Origin: Thraustochytrium sp. TN22
Taxonomy: Eukaryota; Sar; Bigyra; Thraustochytrida; Thraustochytriidae
Length of the DNA: 64,000 bases
NCBI GenBank assembly: GCA_013306675.1
Contig: JABLUY010000176.1
Location: forward strand, 18,292 to 82,291
Direction: 5' to 3'
Shown: positions 48,793 through 58,997 of the stretch, one piece after another
Position numbering within the stretch: the stretch's first letter is position 1
Layout of the letters: the number at the start of each line of letters is the position of its first letter
The notes under the pieces: model-generated
Database searches by the model: none
What the model was told of the DNA's origin: nothing
The model's input: only the letters and a program-made list of their open reading frames with translations
Position numbers and translations under genes: made by a program

Positions 48793-49559
48793 CGCTCCAA
48801 CTCTGCTCGGCTCAGACAGAGCGAGCGAGCGCGCGGGCGGGCGAGCGCGCGGGCGCGCGGCCAAGCGAGCGAGCAGCCAAGCGAGCGAGCAGCTGGCTTC
48901 GTCCCAGCCGCAGGGCGAAGCGGGTTTGCTTTGGCCTGCCATGCTGCCGTGAGATGGGTTCCGGTGGTTCCGATGTCGCTGATGATGACAGGCAAGGCTC
49001 GCCGCGCTGGAAATCTCGGCGCGTGGCACCCCGCGCTGGCTGGAAACCTGGTCTCCCTTGTCGGCGCAACGACGGCCAACTGAAGTTGAGCGTGGCTTGG
49101 AGAACGTCAGCCGCCGCAAATCCAAGTCAGCTGCAGTGCAGTGCAATCGAGCGAGATCAGGATGACAAATTGGTTTTTCACGGCTTGGAGAACCAAGACA
49201 CCGGCCAGGATCCGTGACCGAGGCCTGGCCCTGGCCGCGCACACGCAAGGGCACTGCACGCAGGTCCTCAGCTGTCATGGCGGTGGTCCTAGCAAGCTAG
49301 CTAGAGTACGAGGTAGCACGGGTCCCAGTGCGGCTACGACCTTGGCTCGCCTTGGCTCTTCCGCTCTGGAACGTGCCGTGGTGCCGCCGTGGGCAGCCGT
49401 GGCGAGGTCGCTCCGGGCACAGTGGCAGTGACAGACAGGACAGCAGAAGGCGAACGCGTGTCCGAGCGCGCCCGACTCGGAGTCGGAGCGTCTGGGTTCT
49501 TCGTTGCCGACTTTGAGCGAAAGCAAGAGACTAGGAGGGTGCCTGGAAGGGCGACGAGG
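48793..49559. other. Divergent promoter region (B / A')
   Basis: About 770 bp between divergent paralogues. It holds GCGAGCGAGC/GCGCGGGC repeats near 48825-48895 and a CTAGCTAG word near 49301. I found no similarity to the region upstream of copy A. No gene is supported. Confidence 0.6.
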
Positions 49560-52414
49560 ATGCAATCGGCGAGCTTCCGGCGGAAGCTGCAGGAGGCGGT
49601 GGAGCGCGCCAAGCTCGTGCTGGAGAGGAACAAGGTGCCCGTGTACGCGGACGCGACGCCGCACAGCTACGATGACAAGTTCCTGCTCGTGGAGCATGCG
49701 GTGAACAACGGGCTGACCGCGATCATGACAGTGCTGGGAGCGCTGGGGCTGGACGCCCAGGCGCAGGCCAAGCTCCGCACGTGGGCCGGCGAGGGCAAGG
49801 CAGTGAGCCTGCGCCTGGAGGCCGCGCGCAAGTGCACCTTTGTGCGCACGGACACGCACCAGGAGATCGTGGGCGGCGTGGAGCACGTGAGCAAGTTCAT
49901 GGGCGTCACGAGCTCGAGAAAAACGGTGCAGACCATCACGGAGCACAAGTGGCTCCTGGAGCACTCCTTCCGCGTGGTGGCTTTCCACGGCTCCAACCCG
50001 GACGACTCGGCTGTCGTGCTGGCCTCGCGCACTGGCCAGCGCGAGCTGACCACCGTGGGCAAGGAGAAGCAGGCGCCCGCCAGCGAGACGCACGCGTACC
50101 CGGACCGCAGCGTGAACATGACGGATCTGCTGATGCTCCTCGACAAGGAGCTGACGCCGTGCTTCGACATCGACCGCACCGAGGAGGCCTGCGCCACGCC
50201 GCGCCGCAACCCGGACGTGGAGAAGCTGCTCGGCGTGCTGCGGGATCTGGTTAGCTGGATCACCGCAGTGCACGCGCACCTGGAGGAGATCTTCCAGTTC
50301 TGCGACGACGTGGACCGCGCCAGCTTCTCCAGCACTGACGACATCTTCGTGCCGGTGCTGCCGATGCTCCAGAAGGAGGGCGAGGACGGCAACGGCGCGC
50401 GGCCCATGGACGAGGACAGCGAGCGCAAGCTGCAGGCCGAGCACCGCATCGACGTGGACAAGTGGCTGAACAAGGTGCGCGCGCTGCTGCCGACGCCGGA
50501 CGGCGGCGCGGGGGCCGGCCTCGTCACGACGCTGGAGGCATCCGTCTACAAGCTCATGCTGCACCTGCGCAGCATCATCAACGCCATGACGGCGTCGTGC
50601 GATGAGGCGGAGAGTATGCTTCTCGCGCAGCTGGCGAGCGCCATCGGCAAGACGGTCACGCCTGCCGACCTGGACGAGTACATGCGCTACCACAACCGGC
50701 GGCTGTTCGCGGAGGAGATCTTCCGGCCGTTCAGCTTCGACGTGAAGCGCCACGGCTTCGCGCCGGAGGGCACCCTGTCGCTGGAGGACCCGGACAAGGC
50801 CGAGGCTTCCGAGGTGTACACGTGCGTCAAGGCGCGCGTGCCGGGCGCTGGCTCTGACGAAGACGCGCCTGACGAGGACGCGCCGGTCCCGATGCGCTTC
50901 AAGCTCGGCACGTCGACGAGCGTGGCGATGCAGGGTCCGCAGTACTGCCACGGGTACATCGGGCACCGCTTCGGCGGGCGCGGTCGGCGCCGCGCCGGTG
51001 GGCACACCGTGTTGAACCTGGTGGCGCGCGCGCGGCAGTTCTCGAGCTTCGTGCTGCTGGTCGGCAAGATCGCCGCCAAGGACGACTTCAAGGTCGAGCA
51101 CGCCATCGTGCTGCAGAACAAGGACTCCGTCATCATTCCGCTGCTGCTGGACCCGCTGCCGTCTGCCAAGGCGTTTCGCGACGCGATCGAGAGTCTGTCT
51201 CCGGAGCAGCAGGAGTTCGCCAAGGCGATGCGCGCCATGCAGCTCGCGAGCACGCTGTTCGGCGTGGCCGTGGTGGAGATCAAGCCGCAGCTGGAGCTGC
51301 TGCTGAAGCTGGAGCCCGGGTCGCTGACGAAGCACATCGCGCTGACGCAGGACCTGATGAGACTGTTCACCGAGTTCCAGGTCCCGTGCGATCTGGTGAC
51401 GTACGACGGTCCCGAGGAGGCGAGTGCTGGGGACAAGATCGCCGCCGTGAAGGCTCACGTGAAGGCGGTCATGGACATGATGGAGGAGGGGCGCAAGAGG
51501 CAGCTTGCCGAGCAGCGCGACCGCGCCGCGAACAGCGTCCTAGAACGCTTTGAACAGGAGGATGTTGGACTTATGGATGGAGACATGGCGAATGTCACCG
51601 AAGAGCTCGGGGAGTCGTACGTGACGAGAAAGAGATCGTCGCACACGAGGTCGCCTGCTGTGAGGGCTATGGCCCTTGGAGGCAGGGGCGTGCGTGGCGC
51701 TATAATGCCAAGTGAGGGGATGATGAGAAGGGCGGCGCCCCCCCCCATGATGCCAACTATGGCGATGTCCATGCAAGCGCCCCCCCCCCCGCCGCCGCGC
51801 CGGCCCTTCCTCACGCTTCCAAGATGGTGCAGCAGCAGCAGCAACAGCAAATGGCGCAACTTGCCAAGCCGCAGGCCCAGCAACAGGTCCAGCAGCAAGA
51901 GCAACAACAGACGCAGCAAGTAGCAGAGGGCATGGAGCCGATGGCGGACAACGCGCTCGACTACACGCGGCTGCCGGCCCAGATGGACGCCAGCTTCGAG
52001 CAACGCGACCCAGACGGCGCGTTGCGCGCCACTACCATCAAGCCGCGCCATCCTTTTGTGCTCGAGAGCCACGCGTCGCCGTGGATGCCCAAGGAGAAGC
52101 AGACTTCCATGCTCGACGACGGCAAGCTCAAGGACCACCGCAACAAGGCCATGGACCTTTTGGACGCGCTCTCGCGCTCGGGCGAGCTCCCCCTCGTGCA
52201 GACGCAGCTGCACATCGTGGTCGCTACGACGCACTGCTTCGAGGATTCTATCCTGGATACGATCATTCAGTGCAACGTGAACCCCATTGAGCGTGTTGAG
52301 CGCTCCACCCTGCTCGTGGCATCCACCATCACCGGCGTCCCGGCCCCGCGTCTCCTTGCTCCGGCTCATGAGGCCCGTCTGCGAGATTGCATGCCCCAGC
52401 TCTTCGCAAGTTGA
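49560..52414 (+). CDS. Unrecognised large-protein family, copy A' (nearly identical to A), with a frame change at an 11-C run
   Basis: Paralogue of A, nearly identical at DNA level, including at synonymous sites, from just after the ATG at 49560 (MQSASFRRKLQEAVERAKL) to near the stop at 52414. Small differences include a five-residue duplication (DEDAP) near 50870. The N-terminal module and half the linker read in one frame up to a run of 11 cytosines at 51780-51790. Beyond it the C-terminal part (KMVQQQQQQQMAQLAKPQAQ onward, with LPAQMDASFEQRDPDG and NKAMDLLDALSRSGELPLVQ) continues in another frame, consistent with one missing base relative to A. Read literally, the upstream frame ends at 51923 and lacks the C-terminal module. 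This may be a homopolymer sequencing error, a length polymorphism or a true disruption. A microintron is not suggested. Confidence 0.82.
51780..51790. repeat. 11-C homopolymer at the frame change in copy A'
   Basis: The coding frame before the run and the conserved frame after it differ by one base. At the equivalent place copy A has a shorter, interrupted C tract and keeps its frame. A further C run occurs about 45 bp upstream (51738-51746) in A', and a similar one in A near 44969. Confidence 0.95.
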
Positions 52415-52469
52415 CAAAGCCTTTTCGTGACTTGAATAGAAAATCATTGGCTGCTTCAAATTTACGCGG

Positions 52470-53093
52470 TCAAGCATCGTCGTCATGACCGAGGTTGCGG
52501 CGCTTGGTGGGTCGCTCATCGTACATGTCAGGAAGAGCACTCTTGATGCGGCCTTGGTGGGGTAAAGCCAGGAGTTGCGGCACGGTCTTGCCCGTGATGC
52601 ATGCCGCGACGAGTAGCGTTGACCGCTCGGCGCGCTCGATGGGGTTGACGTTCTTGCGGATGAGGGTGTCCATGACGGAGTCGAGAAAACAGTGCGTTGA
52701 TGCGAGGATCACGTGCAGCTGCGTCTGCACGAGGGGGAGCTCGCCCGAGCGCGAGAGCGCGTCCAAAAGGTCCATGGCCTTGTTGCGGTTCTTCTTCAGG
52801 TCCTTCTCCTGAAGGTCGATGACGTTCATCGCTGAGGGTCTCCACGAGGTGCCCCCGTAGCTTTCGAACTGAAAGGGCGCTTGGGGCCTTATTTTGGTGG
52901 GGCGGAGCCCCCCCTCCGGATCGTGTTTCTGCATGGTTGCATCGAGCTGCGCCGGCAGACGGGTAAAGTCCAGCGTAACGCAATCTTTGTGGCATGCCTG
53001 AGACGCTGCATTTTCGAGGCTCTCGTCCTCGGCCTCTTCGCGTGGCTGCATGAGCTGGGGGGTTTGTTCCTCCTGCTGCCAGCGCTGTTGTTT

Positions 53094-53147
<54 letters not shown>

Positions 53148-55460
53148 CTGTTGCTGCCGCCGCTGCTGCTGCTGCTGCTGCCGCTGCCGCTGCTGCTGCT
53201 GCCGCTGCTGCTGCTGCGTCGGCGGCGGCAAGCTCCTTGCAATGGGATAGCGAGCGTTGGTACTAGGAGCACGGCTGCTGGGAGACCCAAAGGAGAACGG
53301 CTCAAAGCTGCCCATCTCAAAAGGTATGCGATTGTCCCAAACAGGAGCGAACGGTGAGTCTTGAGAGTCGGCCTGGACACGGTTGACGACGGCATGCTCG
53401 GCGCGCTCAGCGTCCAGCTGCAGGCGATCTTCGCGGCCTTTGCGGAGTATGTCCTTGAGACGCAAGACATGGCCACGGACGGCCTCCACCTTGTCCGCGG
53501 TGCTCACATGGGACGAGCCCTCGTAAGTGAGGAGATCAGACGGGATTTGGAAGTCCGTGAAGAGCTCCACGAGGTCCTGAGTGAGGGCGATCTCCTTGGT
53601 CAAGGCGCCGGGCCCGAGGTTGAGCAACGCCTCAAGCTGCGGTTTAATCTCCACCACAGCGACGGCGAAAACGGTTCCGGCGAGCTGCATCTCGCGCATG
53701 GCACGGGCGAAGCTCTGCTGCGCCGGAGAGAGGCTCTCGATGGCGTCGCGGAAAGCCTTGGGCGAAGGAAGGGGCTCGAGCAAGAGCGGCACGACAAGCC
53801 TGTCCTTGTCCCGCATGACGATCGCGTGCTCAACCTTGAACTCGTCCTTGGTTGCAATCGTACCCACCAGGAGCACGAAGCTGCTGAGCGCGCGCGCACG
53901 CGCCTCAAGGTCGAGCGACAAGGGGCTGCGTTGCCTACCAAATGTGTGCGAGACGTAGCCGTGACAGTACTGTGGACCTTGCATCTCCACGCGCGTGGCG
54001 GAGCTCAGCTTGATGCCCATGGGCAAGGTGGCGTTCGGAGCGTCATCAGGGCGTCGGACTCGGACGCAGGTGGTCACCTCGCCTGCACCCGCGGAGTTCG
54101 GCGGACGGAGGAAAAGCGATCCCTCTGGAGCGAAGCCTGGGCGCTTGATGTCAAAGCAGAACGGCTTGAAGACCTCCTCTTGGAAGAGGCGACGATGATG
54201 GAAGGCTAGGAAAGCCTCAAAGTCCGCTGGTGTGACCTCCTTCCCAATGGCTTCGCAGAGCTGCTCGCGGATCAGAGCTTCAATGTGCATACATGAACCT
54301 CCGACCATGACGGTAATGTCAACCATGCTGGACGCGAGCTTGCAGATGAAGGCCTCCAGCGTCGTGATCAGGCCCGCAGCCTCACCGGCGTCTGTGGAAG
54401 GCACCAGCGAGCGCGCCTTCTCTAGCCAGCGCTCCAGGTCGACCTGGTGCTCGCGTTGTAGCGTAAGCTGGGAGGCCTTGCTCATGGGCCGGGCGGCTGC
54501 TCCTTCTTCCTCACCCGCATGGGTCGGCTGGAGCAGCGGGAGAACCGGGATGAAGATCTGCTCCGCATTTGAGGGGTTCTCCAAGTTGGTGCTTTTCACC
54601 AGGGTTGCGATCCCCTCGAAGTGCTTCCGAACCCGGCGCATCCAAACGGACAGTGTGCCCAGGACGTTCAAGACGCGATCCACGTCCTCGTTGCACCGAG
54701 GTGTGTGGCAAGACGTGGCGGTACGGTCGATGGCAAAGCGCGGGCCGGTATCACCGTCCACGTGGCGGAAGAGGTCCGTCAGTTCTACGCTTTGCGTCGG
54801 GAAGGCGTGCACGTCTGGCGCTGGTGCGATCTTCTCCTTGCCAGTGGTGAGGATTTCGGCAGTACCCGTGCGTCCAGCCAGGACCAGGATCTCCTGCTCC
54901 GGACGTGCGCCCGTGTACAAGATGATACGGAAGCTGTGTTGCACACGCCAATGGTGCTCCACGATCGTGTGCATGACGCGAGTCTTGGATGTGAACGTTG
55001 TCGTCGTTGCCTGCTGCTGTTGCTGTTGCTGCTGCTGCCGTGATTGTGCTTCGTTCTGCTCGGGCAGGCCGCTTCCTTCGACGGTCTCCACGTGCTCATG
55101 CTCCGTGGTGATGGGGCCCTCTTCCTTGCGCGTCGTAGTCTCCACGAAGCTGCACTTGCGGCCAGCCTCGAGCCCCAGGCTCACGGCATGACCGGCAGCA
55201 ACCCAGCGAAGAGCCGTGACCATGCCTTGCTGGCTCAGGCCGAGCTTTTCAAGATCCGTGAAGATGGCGTGTAAGCCGTTGTTCACGGCCTGCTCCACCA
55301 GCATATACTTGTCGTCGTACGTGTGCTTGATGTCCTTCGCGCGCACGGGCACCTTGTTCTGCTCCAGCACCAGCTTTGCGCGCTCCAGCGCCGTGTTCAC
55401 GCGAGTGAGGAAGTTCAGGCTCCTGAAGCAACGAGGGTCGAACGCGCTCATGGTCGTCAT
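52470..55460 (-). CDS. Unrecognised large-protein family, copy B' (polyglutamine linker), 996 aa
   Basis: Paralogue closest to B. The ATG at 55460 gives MTTMSAFDPRCFRSL; an alternative is 55451. The landmarks are YDDKYMLVEQAVNNGL, KCSFVET, FAIDRTATSCHTPRCNEDV, FAPEGSLFLRPP and MQGPQYCHGY. A first Gln tract (QSRQQQQQQQQQ) lies near residues 143-154. The linker between modules carries a long Gln/Arg tract of about 60 residues, encoded at about 53089-53222, in place of the acidic/basic linker of B. The C-terminal module has NKAMDLLDALSRSGELPLVQ, ERSTLLVAACITGK and ends KRRNLGHDDDA. Only 55 bp separate its stop from that of A', so the 3' UTRs must overlap. No known domain is recognised, and no membrane segment or signal peptide is present. 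Confidence 0.88.
53089..53222 (-). repeat. CAG/CAA trinucleotide repeat encoding polyglutamine in B'
   Basis: On the plus strand it reads as CTG and TTG units, with CCG interruptions giving Arg. CAA and CAG alternate regularly in part of it, which suggests duplication of a six-base unit (CAACAG) rather than simple slippage. Confidence 0.92.
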
Positions 55461-55750
55461 GCTGCGCTTGGCGGCTCACGACTCAGAGGCTCGGCGCGTG
55501 GCTCCGCGGCTCGTCGCGGCTCGTCGCGCCCCGTCGCGAGCGAGCGAGCAAGCAAGTAGGCTAGCGATGCTCCGCTGCGCCGCCAGGCGCTCTGTGCGAA
55601 GCAGGTCTGCTTTCAGGTCTCATCAAGGCCTAGTTCGTTCTCCCGGCTTCTCCTCCCGCGGCCGAAGCCACTGCATGATAAGTTACGTGAATCAAATACA
55701 TCATCGTCTAGCCTAGGTCTAGGGCCTACCTAGGCCGAAGAGTGTGGTAC

Positions 55751-56659
55751 TTAGTCGGCCTTGGAGGGCTTGGTGTCGTCAGCGGGATTGGACATGGGCG
55801 TCTTGTCGACGCTGTAGTCGTTCTCCTCGAGCTTCATGGCGAGGTGCGCAGCGCCGGCCTGAGCGAGCGGCAGCGTAAAGGCCGAGGCGAAGGGCACGGA
55901 GCCGAGGATGACAAAGGGGGCGGCGAAGCCGACGACTGCCCACCAGCGCTCCTGAAGGAGGTCGCGCTGCTCCTCGTAGCTGATGCGCTTGTAGTCGCGC
56001 AGGTAGGGCTGGAGCAGGCTCCAGGTGAGCTTCTCGGAGGTGAGGCTGGTCTGCAGCGCCATGGAGACGGGCGAGAAAATGGTGATGAAACCGATAGCGT
56101 TGTACATGGCCGACCACTGCATGAAGTGCGCGCCCTTGCGGAACTGCTGGTATGCCGTGGGCACCTCCATGAGACCATGGCGGTCGTACGAGTCCTGCAC
56201 GCGCTGGGCGAGCTTGGGGTTGATGCGAGTGAGCTCGGCCATGAAAAGGCCGTTGAGGTCCTTGCGGCTCTCGCGCTGCGCCACGTTGAAGGCCCACATC
56301 GGGATGGCCGTCAGCAGCGAGTAGACAATGCTGGGGAAGGCAATCGTGAAGGGCAGCGTCACGGGCCAAAAGAAGACGGCCGGCGCAAGCAGCATGCCGT
56401 ACATCCAGGCCATCTGCTTGAACATGACCTTGACCAGCTTAAAGGCCGCCTGGCGAACCTTGGGCGCGTTCACCGCGCCCCACACGCCGTGCAGCGCGCA
56501 CGAGAGGCCGAGCGCCACCTCTCCCGCGCGCGCCGGCGTCTGCCGCAGCTGCTTCTTGGCCAACTTGGCCGCGTGCCGCTGCAGGTCCGACGCCATCTCC
56601 TTGGCGCGGTGCCCCTGCTCATGGTGCTGCTGCTCGCCGTGCTGCATCGCCGTACTCAT
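55751..56659 (-). CDS. EI24/RRT8-like multi-pass membrane protein, 302 aa
   Basis: The start is set at the ATG at 56659 (A at -3), opening MSTAMQHGEQQHHEQGH. The protein has a hydrophilic His/Gln-rich N-terminus, then long hydrophobic blocks: MAWMYGMLLAPAVFFWPVTL with the adjoining FTIAFPSIVYSLLTAIP, then NAIGFITIFSPVSMALQ, and WWAVVGFAAPFVILGSVPFA with the adjoining SAFTLPLAQAGAAHL. The last block, a Gly/Pro-containing double helix ending in PLAQAGAAHL, resembles the EI24 / CysZ / RRT8 (outer spore wall) group of ER or lipid-droplet membrane proteins. The exact role is unknown. The tail is acidic (LEENDYSVDK). An in-frame alternative is an ATG at 56804 followed by a GTAAGT donor (GT at 56795) and a CAG acceptor ending at 56738, which would add 29 residues; it may instead be a 5' UTR intron. 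Confidence 0.78.
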   Translation of the reverse strand: MSTAMQHGEQQHHEQGHRAKEMASDLQRHAAKLAKKQLRQTPARAGEVALGLSCALHGVWGAVNAPKVRQAAFKLVKVMFKQMAWMYGMLLAPAVFFWPVTLPFTIAFPSIVYSLLTAIPMWAFNVAQRESRKDLNGLFMAELTRINPKLAQRVQDSYDRHGLMEVPTAYQQFRKGAHFMQWSAMYNAIGFITIFSPVSMALQTSLTSEKLTWSLLQPYLRDYKRISYEEQRDLLQERWWAVVGFAAPFVILGSVPFASAFTLPLAQAGAAHLAMKLEENDYSVDKTPMSNPADDTKPSKAD

Positions 56660-56965
56660 CCTGCTTGCCTGACTGTGACTGACTTGAGCTGCTACCGGTC
56701 CGCGCTTGCTCGATTCAGGTCTGCCTGTCCGCTGCCACTGCACGAGATGAGCGTCTGCCGCGGGCCAGAGCAGAGCGCGGCTGCCTGGGACTTACCACAT
56801 CCATCGCTAGGCCTGGGCTTCTCCGTGCGCCGCCTTCCCTTCCGAGTCCAGACTCGAGTTCTTTCCTGTCAGCTTCGCCAGCAGCGCCGCGAAGCTCTGG
56901 CGCACCGGTGCGCCGGCCGGCGGCCAAGGGGCCACAGCGCCAGCTTGCCTGCGACTCACCTCACC

Positions 56966-57163
56966 TCACTGCGCGGCGAGGGCACTGCGCAGGCGGGCAC
57001 GGACGGGCACGGGGTCCAAGAAGAAGGGCCGCCGCGGGCCGCCCTTCGCCCGCCAAGCCTTGGCCGTGAGGCGCTGGCGCACGTCGAGCATGCGCACGTG
57101 CGCCTCGGCGGGACTCTGCCCCGAGAGGGCGCAGCGTACTGGCGCACCGCTGCGCGGGCTCAT
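56966..57163 (-). CDS. Weak candidate small coding exon or gene, 65 aa
   Basis: This frame (ATG at 57163, opening MSPRSGAPVRC) uses the GC-ended codons of real genes here and includes a protein-like stretch, AHVRMLDVRQRLTAKAWR, then RRPFFLDPVPVRARLRSAL. It ends at TGA inside a string of GTGAGG/GTGAGT words that look like splice donors. Just downstream another protein-like segment appears (VRQSFAALLAKLTGKNSSL). A good upstream ATG is at 57647 (CCATGGCC). It may be a small spliced gene between Trm7 and the EI24-like gene, but I could not find a consistent exon structure or a family. Confidence 0.22.
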   Translation of the reverse strand: MSPRSGAPVRCALSGQSPAEAHVRMLDVRQRLTAKAWRAKGGPRRPFFLDPVPVRARLRSALAAQ

Positions 57164-57964
57164 GATTTGAGGAGGCGAGCCTGGCCTGCATGCAGTGCCA
57201 GTGCCGCGCGGCCCGCGCCGGCCAGAGAGTCCGAGGGGGAGCGCAGCGCCTTCGCAGGCGGTCGCCTTCGCAGTCAGGCTGCAGGCGAGGCTCGCGGACT
57301 CGAGCCCCGGCCTCATTCGGAAAGGGGTTGCGCAATTGGGTCGCGGTAACCTTCGTAACCGCCCCAAAATTGATGGACGGCTCAGGCTCAGGCTCAGGCG
57401 CGACGCCGCCGCTTTGCAGCAGAGCGCCATCATCATCGTGTCTGTGAAAAGCATGCGTCTGTGAGATGGAGGAGCGACGCGGCGCGGCGCGGCGCGGCGC
57501 GAGGGCAGGGCCGATGGCAGCGAGCAGCTGCTCTGCTCTGCTCTGCTCTGCTCTGCCGGACTTGAGCATCTGTTTGGCTGGTTGGCGGACCGAGTACGTT
57601 TCTGTGCGCGTCGAGAGCGCGGGGGAGGCGGCGACGGTGGCGGCCATGGAGCAGCGCTGGCTCGCCTGACCAATGATTATTATTCGAACATGTCCCTCCG
57701 TAAACGTCAGAGACGTTGATGTGGATATTGCATTTGCTAGATAGTACCTGAGGTCAACGAGGGCGCGCAGGAGATGGGGTTGGCGTGGGTGAGGCGAGGA
57801 GATGGGTTGTCGTTCAACGAGCGCGAGGACTGACGATTGGACCATGACTACAGCAGCCAGTAGAAGATCAGGGCAGGGTTCATTGTTTCTCTTTCTCTTC
57901 CTCCCTCAAAAAGAGGGGGGGAGAGAGAAGAGTGTGTAATTTACTATCCAGGCTTGCGTTGGCA
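57164..57964. other. Intergenic region downstream of Trm7
   Basis: It contains TCTGC/CTCTG repeats near 57530-57556, CAGGCT triplets near 57380-57398, GGCGC runs near 57478-57500, and AT-rich DNA from 57660 to 57760. Apart from the weak candidate described for the neighbouring interval, no gene is supported. Confidence 0.5.
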
Positions 57965-58924
57965 TCAAAGGCTCTTGAGCGAGCCGGCACCGGCGAAGCG
58001 ACGGCGCTCAATGGCCTCCTTGTACGATGGGTTGATGGGAAGCTGAGTTGGGGCGAGGTAGTTCTCTGCGGCAGCCTTGGAGAGCGTGTAGGATTGATCG
58101 GAGTCGAGGCCAGAGAGGTCGCCACAGGCGACAAAGGGCACGACGACCTTGTTGAGGCCGACGAGGTCATTGCGCAAGTCGTTGCGCGGGTCATGGGCGG
58201 CGCGCACCTTGCGATCAGCAGGCGCGGGCGTGGCAGCGCCGTCCGCCGTGGTGTAGTCTGCCGCGAGCATGGGCGTGGCCATGGTGGGCGTGAAGCCTTG
58301 CGGCGGGGAGTAGTTCTGGCAGACGACGAAGGACTCCATGCTGGAGTTGCGGCTGCTCTTGGGCTTGGCGATGGAGACGAGCGGGAAGAACTGGCGCAGC
58401 TGTGCGTAGAGCAGCGTGACGTCGCGGCCGCGGAACATCTTGGCCACGAAGGTGCCGCCAGGCCGAAGCACGAAGGTGGCAATGTTGAGCGCCGCCAGCA
58501 GCAGCTGCGCCTGTATGTATTCGTCGATGTCGGCCAGGCCGCTAACGTCGGGCGCGCCGTCGCTGACCACGAGGTCGCACAGGTTGCCGCCAAAGTGCGC
58601 GATAATGTCCTCGGCCGTCTTGCGCGAGGTGATGTCGCCCTGCATCTGCACGACGCCCTCAATGGGCGCCATCTCCTGCAGGTCCACGGCCACGATGCGC
58701 GTCTCGCTGGTTTTGTCCTCACCCTCCTTCCATAGCCTCCTGCTCAGCACCTGGCTCCAGCTCCCCGGCGCGGCGCACAGGTCGACCGCGCGCTTGCACT
58801 CGGGCCCAAGCAGCTGGAACTCCTCGTCCACCTGCAGCAGCTTGAACGCGGACCGCGCGCGGAAACCCAGCTCCTTGGCGCGCCGGTAGTAGATGTCGCG
58901 CCGGTCCTTGGACTTGACCCCCAT
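57965..58924 (-). CDS. TRM7: Trm7/FTSJ1-type tRNA 2'-O-ribose methyltransferase, 319 aa
   Basis: Trm7/FTSJ1 methylates the ribose of anticodon-loop positions 32 and 34 in tRNAs such as tRNA-Phe, using S-adenosylmethionine. The start is the ATG at 58924 (ACCATGG), opening [20 protein letters not shown], as in the family. The K-D-K-E catalytic set is visible: Lys28 in ARSAFKLLQ, Asp in VVSDGAPD, Lys in [11 protein letters not shown] and Glu in [10 protein letters not shown]. The SAM-binding motif is [11 protein letters not shown] (49-59). Length matches the family (yeast 310, human 329). A short insert ([19 protein letters not shown]) lies in the C-terminal part. It is divergent from the DENR gene, so a tRNA modifier and a translation re-initiation factor share one promoter region. 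Confidence 0.95.
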   Translation of the reverse strand: MGVKSKDRRDIYYRRAKELGFRARSAFKLLQVDEEFQLLGPECKRAVDLCAAPGSWSQVLSRRLWKEGEDKTSETRIVAVDLQEMAPIEGVVQMQGDITSRKTAEDIIAHFGGNLCDLVVSDGAPDVSGLADIDEYIQAQLLLAALNIATFVLRPGGTFVAKMFRGRDVTLLYAQLRQFFPLVSIAKPKSSRNSSMESFVVCQNYSPPQGFTPTMATPMLAADYTTADGAATPAPADRKVRAAHDPRNDLRNDLVGLNKVVVPFVACGDLSGLDSDQSYTLSKAAAENYLAPTQLPINPSYKEAIERRRFAGAGSLKSL

Positions 58925-58950
58925 GGTCGCGCCGCGCCGCACGCGCGCGA

Positions 58951-58997
<47 letters not shown>

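Noticed and set aside
51824-52414. Separate 196-codon gene after copy A'
   Set aside because: It is the C-terminal module of A' in a shifted frame, with continuous near-identity to copy A across the C run.
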